Of a stretch of DNA of 64,000 nucleotides, positions 11,411 to 21,199 are shown one piece after another. Source of the DNA: Zygnema cylindricum (Eukaryota > Streptophyta > Zygnematophyceae > Zygnematales > Zygnemataceae). The DNA lies in assembly GCA_037447655.1 (NCBI GenBank), contig JBBHKE010001810.1:62001-126000 (forward strand). Direction: 5' to 3'. The stretch's first letter is position 1. The number at the start of each line of letters is the position of its first letter. A model generated the notes under the pieces. The model saw only the letters and a list, made by a program, of their open reading frames with translations. It searched no databases and was not told the origin of the DNA. The position numbers were made by a program, and so were the translations under genes.

Positions 11411-12530
11411 GGTCACGGGCCCACCCTCACGGATCCCAGTGTTTAATGGGCAAAAGTATTTTTATTTGGTGGAATTAACTAAGTCTTACCTTAAGCAAGT
11501 GAAACTATATGATGTGGTTTCCGGTGTTCTTCCGAATACGGATCCGGATTTTGAGAAGAAAAATGAGGATGCTTTGCATGTTCTTAAATGACTCTCGTCA
11601 AAGAATTTGAACATGACATATATCAATATCTCTACAGCATCCGAAATATGGAAGGCTTTGAAAGAATCTTATGTCCTAGCTAGTGAGCAGAATGAGGTTA
11701 TAACTGCTGGAAAGATTTGCGATTATAAGTATACTAGGGGGGATATGAACTCATATTGTAACGGCTTTAAACTTCTTTTGTCGGAAAATGCATGTTCCAG
11801 GGGGAATTTTCCTCCCTATCATCAAGCTATGATTCTAATGAGAGGGCTTCCTACTGAATATAAAGGAGCCGCGGAACAGTTAAAGAGGATAGAGAAAAGT
11901 AAATGGAATATAGCTGTAGCTCAAGCTTATATCTTAGAGGAAGAGGCCACTCAGATAAGATTAAATGGTGGACACTCAGTGGTAGCTTACAATGCTCAAA
12001 CATATAAGCCGGCTGGATTTTTCGGAAATAGGAACTTTACCCCTAATCTGAATTATAGTCAATATGATAGGTGTGTCTATTGCTTTGGTCAAGCTCATGT
12101 TTTTCGGCTGTGTCTGACATTTGTAAAAGCGTGTGAAACAAGAATTTATCGTGCGCGGTGGAAGGTGCGGTCGGAGGATTCACCATCCAAAATGGCGGCA
12201 TCAAAATTGTCGGTTAAAAATGCGGCGTTCTTTGCAACCGATGAGACGCCACATGATCAACCGGTGGAGGGAAACGACGACGCGGTCAGATTTCCGCAAT
12301 CGGATGATGATGAGTTTTTTGCTCTCGCAAAGGATCTCATGGAGGGACCTCAAGAAAACGGGTGGATTATGGACTCCGGATGCTCTTCCCACATGTGCGG
12401 CAACAGAGCTTACTTCAAAACCCTCACTCCTATTCCCGCTCGCTGGATTTATTATGCGGATGACAGCGGCGTGGAGGCTACGGCAAAGGGAAGCGTGGAG
12501 TTGCTTGTGACATCAATGGTTAGGTTGTAA
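11352..12530 (+). pseudogene. Copia A Gag-protease
   Basis: Starts MATAGASFSS inside the LTR and runs through TGPPSRIPVFNGQKY, the conserved copia Gag start. A TGA at 11589 breaks the frame after residue 79, then the same frame continues to 12530. A CCHC knuckle (CVYC, QAH, RLC) lies near 12080. The protease motif is DSGCSSHMC at about 12370-12400. Gag coats the RNA, and the protease would mature the polyprotein. The frame closes at 12530 where related copies continue, so there is a frameshift there. Confidence 0.85.
11411..11425 (+). promoter_or_regulatory. Primer-binding site of copia A (half-tRNA type)
   Basis: GGTCACGGGCCCACC directly follows the LTR. It differs at two positions from GGTTATGGGCCCACC in elements D and E1. 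That sequence complements the anticodon arm of plant initiator tRNA-Met. It also encodes the Gag residues VTGPP. Confidence 0.7.
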
Positions 12531-13640
12531 AAAGGACCTCGCATGATGTTATCTATATTCCAAAGTTTAAGAAAAAATTGTTTTCCACTTCGGTGGCTGA
12601 AATGAAAGGATTTGAAATTTTACAAAAGAATGGGAAAAAGGTAATAAGCAAAGATGGAAGAGTAGCCTTGGTAGGAATTAGAGGCCCAAACTTGTTGTAC
12701 CGGATGGACTTGGCTAATGAAATTGACTTTGCAGACTCTAGTGTCGTTCCGAAAATGTTTTGTGGCATAAGAGGTTCGGTCATGTTCACCATGAGAGACT
12801 TGATAAAATGGTAAAACAAAAAATGATAGATGGTGTTAATTTAGGCCAAAAAGACTCTCATGTATGTGATGGGTGTGCTCTAGGAAAGCTTCGTAAGTTA
12901 CCCCTACCTCAGGCCGCGGATAACCGCGCTACGGATTTGCTGCAAATTATTCATTCGGATGTGTAGAGACCGTCAAAAGTCCCTTCCTTCAGTGGCAGCC
13001 GGTTTTTGGTCACTTTTACCGATGATTTCTCCCCGTACAGCAAGGTTTACTTTATGAAGGAGAAGAGTGAAGTGTTCACTCACTTCAAGAACTTTTGGGT
13101 TTGGGCGGAAAAGCTTCATGGGAAGCCGATCCTCTCCCTTTGGTCCGACAACGGAGGTGAATATATTTCTCATGCATTCTCATACTATTTAAACGAAAAC
13201 GGCATTTCTCGGCAATATACAGTTCCCTATACTCCGGAGCAAAATGGAGTATCAAAAAGACTCAACCGAACTTTAACGGAAAAAGTAAAATCTATGATGT
13301 TAGATAAAGGAATAGATTTCAAGTTTTGGAGTGAGGCTTTCTCTTGTGCTTCGTATATAAGAAATAGAATAGCAACTAGAGCCGTGAAAGGAAAAACACC
13401 ATATGAAGTGTGGACCGAAAGAAAGCCTAATGCTAGTCACTTTTGGGTTTTTGGGAGCAAATGTTTTATTTTGGATAATCTCCCTATTTCTAAGCTTAGT
13501 CCGAAATTGGTTCCCGGGATTTTTATGGGATATGATGATGAGTCCTTAGGCTATAAAGTATACAATACGGATTGAAAAACTCTTCAATTTGCTAGAAATA
13601 TTCAGGTTAAGGAAGAAAGTCAATTGGTTGATGTGTTTGC
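12531..13640 (+). pseudogene. Copia A integrase
   Basis: The HHCC zinc module is split by a frameshift at about 12765: WHKRFGHVHHERL, then CDGCALGKLRKLP. The catalytic triad is visible: Asp in IHSDV (about 12957), Asp in WSDNGGEY, Glu in PEQNGVSKR. A TAG follows IHSDV at 12964 and a TGA at 13573 ends the long frame after YKVYNTD. Integrase would insert the cDNA with a 5-bp stagger, matching the target duplications seen. Confidence 0.85.
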
Positions 13641-15020
13641 CATGACACATTTAAAGTAAAATGCCAAAATTCAAGAATATGTTATTTTTGAGAGTGTTCT
13701 ATTACATCTTCCACCACCACTTCCTCATCTATCAGTGGTGGAACATCTCCTATTCCTATTCCAGACATTCAGGCTGCTCCACTTGTCGAGAATACTCGAC
13801 CTCCTGCCACCTCCTCCTCCTCCTCCTCCTCCTCCTCCTCGGCGGCCACGTACGGATCCGACAGTTCCAGCCTCAGATTTTCCGGGGGGAAGAAGGCAAA
13901 GCAGCAAGCTGCGAGGTGAACCGGTGGAGCATGCTCTATTTTTTGCCAGCACAATGGAACCGGCTATTATACAGGAGGCTTTTTCATCTCTGGAAAAAGA
14001 TCAATGGATCTCCGCGGCGAACGATGAAATGCGATCGATAATGGAGGCTCACTCTTGGGAGCTTGTGGAACTTCCGCCGGATCGAAAGGCAATCGGTTGT
14101 AAGTGGGTCTTCAAAGTTAAGTTAAATCCGGATAATTCCATTGAAAGATACAAGGCTAGGCTTGTTGCAAAGGGTTATAGTCAGAATGAGGGAATTGACT
14201 ATGAAGAGACTTTCTCTCCGGTTGTCGGATTTCCAACTGTTATAATTTTGATGTCTCAAGCGGCCATTGAAGATATGGAATTACATCAAATGGATGTTAA
14301 AACCGCTTTTTTGCATGGAGACTTAGAAGAAGTGATTTATATGAAGCAGCCTGAAATGTATGTAGAGACAGGAAAAGAAAATCTGGTCTGTAAGTTGTTA
14401 AAATCCTTTTACAGCCTGAAGCAGGCTCCTCGTCAGTGGAATCTTAAACTAGATGAGTTTCTAACCGGTCTTGGCTTTGTAAGGATTAGTTCAGATCACT
14501 CAATCTATGTTATAGAAGGGGAAGATGGGATTATTTACATTGCAGTATATGTAGATGATTTGCTGCTTCTAAGTAAGTCATTGAATGAGATTAATAAAAT
14601 TAAAGCAGCCTTGAATTCAAGATTTGAGATGAAGGATTTAGGTGAGGCAAAGTATATTCTTGGAATTCAAGTAGAAAGGGATAGAGATAGGAGATTAATC
14701 TATCTAACACAACAGGAAGCGATAGGGAATGTGCTTGAAAGATTCGGCATGGCAAAGCCAAAGGAAAGTGCCACTCCTATGGAATTTAAGCAGAAAGTGA
14801 AAGGCATGGAGACCGATGGAGGAGTCATTTTTGACGACACCTTCGAGTCAGGGGAGGCAGATTTTATGGCCACCATTCCATACCAGCAGATTGTCGGCAG
14901 CCTATTCTACTTCATGAATTGCACGAGGCGGGACATTGCGGCAGCAGTTGGTGCCTTGAGCCGGAGTTTGCAAAATCTTAGGAAAATGGATTGGGAGGCA
15001 GCAAAAAGGGTTTCTTCGGT
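13641..15020 (+). pseudogene. Copia A reverse transcriptase
   Basis: One open frame from 13735 carries a CCT repeat encoding a run of prolines (13801-13840), then the copia RT: IGCKWVFKVKLNPDNSIERYK, FSPVVGFPTV, QMDVKTAFLHG, LKQAPRQW, and the catalytic YVDDLLLL. This block is open to about 15020 and is the best preserved part of the element. The proline run sits in the linker between integrase and RT. Confidence 0.88.
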
Positions 15021-15535
15021 ACCTTGCAAGAACACGAAATCTTCGACTTGCTCTTGGTGGAGACGAAGTAAAAATTCAGACTTGGAGCGAAGCTTATTAC
15101 GGAGACATATCAAGCCGCCTTTCCACAACCGGATTTATATTGAAGATTGGAAGTGGAATATGTTGTTGGAGCAGCAAGCTCCAATAGGTTTTGGCTCAGT
15201 CTACAATGGAGGCTCAATATATGGAGGCAAGCTCACCTGTCAAGAAGTTATTGTGGGTAAAGTCACTCCTTTAAAAACTTCCGTTTATGCAATCTGGACC
15301 TCAAATTGTGTGGTGTGATAACCAAGCAGCTATTGCGATTGCATCTAACCAAATTCATCAATTCAAAAGCAAACAGATTGATATCAAGTTGCACTTTGTG
15401 ATAGAGAAGGTGATGAACAAAATTTCGAAAATCAGTTACATGCTGGATGAGATGATGGTAGCTGATATGATGACTAAGGCTTTACGGGCATCTAAATTGA
15501 AGTTTTGTAGAGAGGAGTGTGGACTTAGTGGCTGA
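15021..15535 (+). pseudogene. Copia A RNase H
   Basis: The frame breaks at about 15015 after EAAKRV. RNase H traces continue: QAPIGFGSVYNGGSIYGG in one frame, then WCDNQAAIAIASN and MVADMMTKALRASK in another. The end CREECGLSG is followed by TAGGGAG, a short polypurine tract abutting the 3' LTR at 15558. Confidence 0.8.
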
Positions 15536-15557
15536 GAGAGTCTAAAGGTTTAGGGAG

Positions 15558-15846
15558 TGTTGTTTTGGAAACCTTTAGTCCTCTCTATATCTCGTGTGTG
15601 AGATAGAGATTTCAGACTTAGTCGTTTTGTGTGCACGCTGATTTATTGTAGAAAAGTTTTTAGTGTGGTATGTAAGTCTGAAAGGAGTACGTAGGCTGAA
15701 TACACTCCAAGCACACGTGTCGGTCCGTGGGGAAGTCAAGATTGTGTGTTTTGGATGATGGAAAGTAGAGTTTCGTTTGGGGACCGGGTTTACAACTGCC
15801 GGTGCTTCTTCTTCTTCTTTCGGGCACCAGTTGCCTCAGAACAACT
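15558..15846 (+). repeat. 3' LTR of copia A with internal deletion
   Basis: It matches the 5' LTR up to GGGTTTACA and then jumps to ACTGCCGGTGC, equivalent to 11354 in the 5' LTR. About 520 bp, including the TATA region, are missing, with CA microhomology at the joint. It ends AGAACAACT, where CA is expected, and then the target duplication GTTTA. Confidence 0.85.
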
Positions 15847-15851
15847 GTTTA

Positions 15852-16488
15852 CACCAGCCCTCATAGGGGGTACATTGTGGATTTCCATGTAAACTTTCAG
15901 ATTGTCATCTAGATTATGCTGTTAAATGTCAATACGAATTCAGTTCAGGTTCAACTGACTTTTGGTCTATTAATTACCTTAGGTCAAAGTCTGGCACTTT
16001 TGTGTTATTTTTAGTACTTTGTCTTATAATAGTGGAACAAATAATAACTTCTGGCCGCGGATCTAGCCGCAGTCCGGTTCATAAACTTTTGCCCCAAGCG
16101 TAGTACGGATTAATTTGTCTCATGTCAGTTCCATTACACTTGTTTGCCGCTCATTGGCTAGTAGTAGAGCATTGACCTTTGGACCTACGATTTGACAAAC
16201 TTTGATGTATAAGGCATTTGAGGCCGAAGGAGATAGGTTGCTTTTTCTGTACTGTCTCCTATGAAAACCCTCAAAAATCCCAACAATCGTTCTTTGGAAA
16301 ATCTTTGTTTTGTTTTGACTCTATTGCCATGTTGGTTTTGGATATGTCTTGTTTAGGAAATCATAGTCCGGGCGGGTAGTTGGCACTATCTTCCCTTTTT
16401 GGGTGATTTTTGGACTTTTGCTGTTTGAGACCGAGAAGAGTCGTGTCGATTTTGATTTGCAGACAACGAGGAGTGAAAGAAGATCGTA
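15852..16488. other. Unassigned region between copia A and a solo LTR
   Basis: No gene recognised. A TATA-like GTATAAGG at about 16207 and a following pyrimidine-rich stretch could belong to the 5' LTR or leader of element G, but no second LTR is present to prove it. Confidence 0.35.
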
Positions 16489-16493
16489 CCTAT

Positions 16494-17125
16494 TGAAACT
16501 CTGAGACCTCCATAAGTCCTCAGAGTGGACAGCTTCCGAGAAGCCTCTAGGATAATCCTGACCCCTTTGTGTTTAAGCAAAAATAACTGCCACCCTGGCA
16601 GACAAAAACTCTGACCACCTTCACCCCTGTGAAGACAAGACTCCCTTGAGTCGATAGCAAAAAGAATCTCTGAATTTGCTCTCCTGAGCAGTAAGTTATG
16701 AAGGGTCAAAGTTGACCTTTTGTACAGAAGCTCTCTGGGAGAGAGGGTCCTATCTCCTAATTTTTCTAAGTCCTATCTCTCTCACAGACTCTATCTACTG
16801 ATGTACGGAACCAATCACAACTTTTTTTTAACATTACTGCTAGACTTAACGGCTAAGGCTACCGGCTATTACTGGCTGTCGGCCGGCAGGTACCAGGATC
16901 AAATCCTGTGGCCGGCATATACCTTTTAGTAAATAATCCCTTAACTAGTATAAATTTCCCGTAAACCTCAGGATAGCCTAGGTAGCCATGGCTCTAGCTT
17001 CCTCTCCAATTTCTCAGTGACTGCGACAAGTTTGAGAGTTGGAGAGAGAAGTTGGAGGTAGACTGCCTCGGCTTCATTATTTCTATTCAGACCTAGAAAA
17101 TACTTTAAAACCATTAGTTTCTACA
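16494..17125 (-). repeat. Solo LTR, internally deleted
   Basis: Starts TGAAACTCTGAGACC and ends TTTCTACA, flanked by the perfect 5-bp duplication CCTAT (16489-16493 and 17126-17130). By comparison with the copy at 51808 it lacks several hundred bases between CCAATCACAAC and the tRNA-like module. The tRNA-like module (about 16830-16910) contains CAGGATCAAATCCTG, a perfect T-arm-like stem. The hairpin is at 16983-17071. It is oriented as in minus-strand elements. Confidence 0.88.
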
Positions 17126-17130
17126 CCTAT

Positions 17131-17566
17131 TTGTGGTACCATCGGGAGAGGTGTCGCCTTTCCTCATTGTCATCATTAATTGCCGGGGTATGTTGAGCTT
17201 GCTTAGCCATATTTCATATCTTCTATCTTTTATTCTCTATTCTGGGGCAAGGTGATATTGTTAATTTTGAAAACAACTCAATTATCTTTCTATGTATATT
17301 TCTACGTGGTAGTGCATTTTTTTCTTCGTTTCTAGTTACCTCTTGCTTTGGCGTGACGTTTCCGGAGTAAGCTGCAAACCCATTTGATCAGAACAGTAGA
17401 TTTTGAGGGAGCAAGTGTTCAAGATTTCCGGTGGATTAAGTACAGTACTGAAAAAGCCACCTTTCCGCTCGGAGTAGAGGGGATAAGAGCTTTGACTGTG
17501 GAAGTTCTCTTTTTGGAAGGTAGCGAGGGTTTCACTTTATATTTTTGTTCTCTTTCCAGTGCAATC
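17131..17566. other. Leader-like region before G Gag
   Basis: No gene recognised. TTTGATCAGAACA at about 17381 weakly resembles an initiator-Met primer site (TGGTATCAGAGC) and would place the end of a G LTR near 17375. The similarity is too weak to rely on. Confidence 0.25.
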
Positions 17567-18639
17567 ATGGGGGGAGGAAAGACTTCGGAATTTGGATTTG
17601 GAGAGCAGGATAGGCAGGAGCAGGCTGTAAAAGAAAAAGGGTCGCATATGTCCAAGGAATCCGTACCCATGGAAGCGGTATTTGATTCTCCGGCCAAAGA
17701 ACCATCAAGGGCTCCATCTCCTCCATCTCCTCCTAGTTTTACTCTCGAACATTACCCATCATTGGCTCAGGCCGCCACGGCTCAAGCTGAGGAAAGGTAG
17801 GATGCCCAGGCCCAGGCCAAGAAAAGGAACAGACTGTCTCCTAGGGCTTGGCCAAAAAGGCTAGCTCATAGGGAGCCCTATTTGGGTCCTCTTTCGGAGG
17901 TCGGGCTTCATACGCGATCTAGATACCTAGGGCCGAGATTCGGATTGACCCCGTTGTTTTGGCGGATCCACATCGCCCTGGTCGTAAAGAACTCCTTGCT
18001 GTTCACGACCTTCATGAGTTGAAGGTGAAGAGGGAGTTGGTGCAGAGAGTGGCTCGGACAGATCGAGCCTGGGTGGTTAGACGATTAGGAGGGGTGGTGG
18101 AGATCTTAAGCAGTTCTTTGGAGAGTAGTTCTTCACAGTCGGTGCAGGACCTGTCCCGGAGGGCTTTATATTCTCGTCCCCCTCGAACTTCCTCCCAGGG
18201 CACTGTAGCTAGTAGGCCTTTCCGGGGACGCACCACTTTGCGGTCTCGTAGGGGAGAAGGGGGTAGCGAGAGGGAAGCGCGAGACCCATTGAGAAAGAAG
18301 AGGTTTGACCATAGGGACAGCAATGGGAGATTCGCACCTTTTCCAAAAGAAGAGACCTCCCCCACTTCAGTGTTAGTCTCAACCGAGAGACCTTCCCCAA
18401 CAACACCATCTGCTCGCCCTGCCGGAGGGCTATGGCTATCTGAACTTCCTGATCCACAGGTTCCGGGTACGGGACCAGAAGATTTGTTCGAAGGATGGTG
18501 GCGGACCAGGACTAATGATCGCAAAATTTTGGGAATGTGGATAGGGGATTTGACCAGAGTAGTCGAAAGAATCCAAGAACTAGTGGAGGTTCTAAAATCC
18601 CAGGGCAAGGCTACGCAGGGGCCGCATCCGCCACGGTAG
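17567..18639 (+). pseudogene. G Gag-like N-terminal region
   Basis: Starts MGGGKTSEFGFGEQDRQEQ, followed by Pro/Ser-rich residues to a stop at 17798. A second frame (about 17950-18639) encodes a basic, Arg/Ser/Pro-rich segment, ADPHRPGRKELLAVHDLHEL then helical residues ending RVVERIQELVEVLKSQGK. Low-complexity basic and proline-rich sequence is common at Gag N-termini, but no domain is identified. Stops and frame changes show decay. The Gag assignment rests on position upstream of the knuckle and protease. Confidence 0.5.
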
Positions 18640-19375
18640 ATTGGGAGGCTTTGGAGGTAGAAAGGTTAAGTTATGGGAACAAGAATTGAAGCTCATAAAG
18701 AAAGCTCGGCGTAAGATAAGTGGGATTATCAACAGGTAGATTCCTCCTACCCCAAAGACAGAGCCGCATTTTGAAGCTCTTGTTCAGGGAACCCCTCCTC
18801 TCGTAAGCACTCAGCTGGACGTTCCTTCCCCGGAGCCTAGCCGAGAATCTCCTCTTTAGCGGGAAGGGGGGGGAAACACATAACCTAACATGAAGGGTTT
18901 GGGTGCAGATATAACTCGAGAGTCTGCTGCTGTTCCCCAAGAAGAACTTACCTTTGTTTCGGTGGAGGTCTCTTTAGCCTTGGTAGCCCTAGTAGACTTA
19001 CGAGCGGACGAGAGAGTTCAATTTCCTTTGAGACCGGCAACACCTCCTTTGCCATTTCCCTGAGTGTCCCCAGATCTTCCATCTTCTCCTCCTCCTCATT
19101 CCTCTCTGTCCCTGAATCCTACCACTAAGCCCCGGGACCTTCCCACCTCACACTCCGATTCTCCGGTTAGGCCGCCATTCATTTCCGTCTTTACAACTAT
19201 CATTGCCTATTCTCCTCCTCATCGACGTTCACCTTCATCCAGTTCCGAAGCCGTACCTTCAGCTCGATCTGGACGCACGACCAGGGGGAATACACTGTAT
19301 CCCATGCAGGCGCCTTCACCTTCCCCTTCGTCTTCGTCTTCGTCCCCCTAGGGAACTCCACCTGTCTTCTCTAGA
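18640..19375 (+). pseudogene. Decayed Ser/Pro-rich linker of G
   Basis: Frames here are closed by many stops until about 19050. From 19064 a Pro/Ser-rich stretch (SSPPPHSSLSLNPTTKPRD, then PSPSPSSSSSSSP) ends at a TAG at about 19349. It probably links the N-terminal region and Gag core of G. Confidence 0.4.
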
Positions 19376-19522
19376 GAGCCTAGGCAGCCATGGCTCTAGC
19401 TCCCTATCCAGCCTTCAGTGACTACAACAAGTGTGGGGGCTTGGATAGGGGAGTTAGAGGCAGACCGCCTCAGCTCTTTTTCTATCCTTTATACAGACCT
19501 AGAAAATACCCAAATATCAACA
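19376..19522. repeat. 147-bp LTR-terminal fragment inside G
   Basis: It matches only the terminal hairpin module of the copia LTRs: GGCAGCCATGGCTCTAGC, loop CAGTGACTACAACAAG, the complementary right arm, then AGACCTAGAAAATA and a terminus ATCAACA. The stem here pairs CTAGCTCCCTATCC with GGATAGGGGAGTTAG. The remainder of an LTR is absent and no target duplication was found. Confidence 0.7.
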
Positions 19523-20728
19523 CACCACAGGGGGCCGCACCTTCTAGCACAGAAGGACCCGGTTCGCGTCCCGAGGAAGAAGATACTAGAGTCATCTCAC
19601 CAGCTCAGTTTGTAAGCCCCACCGGGCATTCCTCTTCCCATTTCACCAACTCTGCAGAGGAATAAAAAGAGATGTGGGATATCCGGATCTTTACCAGAGA
19701 TAGCTCGGGGATTGCACTTTCAGATTTCGAGTTGTTGTGGAAATCTTTCACCCAATCTGAAATTAACAAGTACCGGGGGGGGGGCATTCTGGATGACTTT
19801 GAAACCACCCTCTTCCCCATGATGGTCAACTACCTGTGTAGAGGGGCGTTGGCGGATTACAAGGAGCGTCAACCTCTTTTGATGGCTTCTAGCATCAAAA
19901 TCTCGGATCCAACTCTTGATGCGACGGATTTACAGGCGGAGGACGACTTGACTGCGGCAGTAGCAACCCCTATGTCTGCCACCTTTACAGCAGACATGAA
20001 ACTAAAGGCACAGGGAAGCGCCTAAGTAAACCATCTTCAAGCCATTTAGGCCGCTCAAGATGCGACTCGCATGGTCGCAAATCTGAACCCTTGTACTACT
20101 CTGCTTAACAAATGGAGACTCCTCTACACCGAGAGGAACAAATCTGCCATCAAGGAATTTACGGAATTCCGATGTTTGAAGAATGAAATCCCACAAACTC
20201 TTTTCAATCGACTCTCCAGCCTTTGCTAGAAAATGAAACTATCAACTATTGACCTTCTAGCTATGGCTACAAAATATTTTATCCTTGTCCGTAACTCGTT
20301 ATGACGGACAAGGCAAACTGCTCTGGATAGTTGGATTGTCAGACAGGCAATTCAGGACCTTAATCCCTTTGCCAATGATATTTCGCTGGTGGCGTGAAGT
20401 CCACGACCACATCGTCCATAGTGAGGCAACGGAGAAGGCCGTGACCTGCAAGGCCTGGGCCAATTTTGTAGGCTTTGCCGCGGAGACCTCATTGAATGAG
20501 GAGGAACAGACTGAACTTCAAGCTTTGCGGAAGCTTAAAGGGAAGCAGGTGGTGGACTTCAGGTCAGAACGAGCAATGGAAGAAGACAACCGAGTATTTC
20601 TTTATAATTCCCTGAATTGTCAACAACCAAGTCATAGGTGGAAGCACTACACCCATAAGCTTAAACCGGAACTAGATCTAAAACTGAAAGAATGCGAAAA
20701 AGAATGCGCTGAAAGGACCGGGAAATAA
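19523..20728 (+). pseudogene. G Gag core
   Basis: Frames include GHSSSHFTNSAEE, then MWDIRIFTRDSSGIALSDFELLWKSF (from 19672), and a later helical, charged frame to 20728 (KAWANFVGFAAETSLNEEEQ, ending KECEKECAERTGK). Stops at about 20023 and 20227, and frame changes near 20290, interrupt it. No named capsid domain is recognised. Helical character and position before a CCHC knuckle support Gag capsid. Confidence 0.5.
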
Positions 20729-20820
20729 CAAGAACGGCTTAAAAGAGAAGGGGGGGGAGAGACAACACGAGTGACCAAGGACACCTAATGTCCAACTCCC
20801 CGAGGCAAAACATCTAAAAT

Positions 20821-21199
20821 GTCCCAATTTCAACTGCGGCAAATCAAACTTCCCAAGTTTGATGACGCCCAAATATCAAATGAAATCCACAGCAAATATA
20901 CCTCCGAACGATCCAAATGTGAGGCTTGTGGTTTCATGTGGCATAAGGAAGGGCAATGCTTCCGCGAGAATGGGGTCCCCAAAGAAATGATGTAGTTTGC
21001 CGTGTTCACTAGTGAAGGAAAACTGTTGTTAACCCTCTCCCACTTCAACTTCTTTACCCTAAGGGACGCAGCGTTCCGCTTACCCAAGAGGAACTAGAAC
21101 GAGCACCGATTGTTCTGACGAGGCTTACCCCGGAGACCATAATCTTGCAACAGAGCCAACAGCTGGCCGCAATGGCTGCTAAATTTGCCGCCCTCCGCT
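20821..21199 (+). pseudogene. G Gag zinc knuckle, left of the copia C insertion
   Basis: The frame from 20821 reads SQFQLRQIKLPKFDDAQ, then the knuckle CEACGFMWHKEGQC (CX2CX4HX4C). A TAG at 20993 follows, then a Gln/Ala-rich stretch (LQQSQQLAAMAAKFAALR) up to the insertion point. The frame resumes after copia C at 35569. The knuckle would bind the element RNA. Confidence 0.7.

Larger units (their letters stand above)
10598..15846 (+). mobile_element. Copia element A, full span but degenerate
   Basis: It is bounded by TGTTG at the left and flanked by the 5-bp duplication GTTTA (10593-10597 and 15847-15851). Order is 5' LTR, Gag, protease, integrase, reverse transcriptase, RNase H, 3' LTR, which is the Ty1/copia arrangement. 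The reading frame has several stops and frameshifts. The 3' LTR is 289 bp against 813 bp for the 5' LTR because of one internal deletion. It cannot be autonomous. Confidence 0.9.

Noticed and set aside
13725-13952. Glu- or Gly-rich minus-strand frames at the CCT repeat
   Set aside because: They arise from the trinucleotide repeat inside the copia A linker.
18012-18608. 198-codon open frame on the minus strand
   Set aside because: It is the antisense shadow of the G Gag-like frame at 17959-18639 and has no domain.
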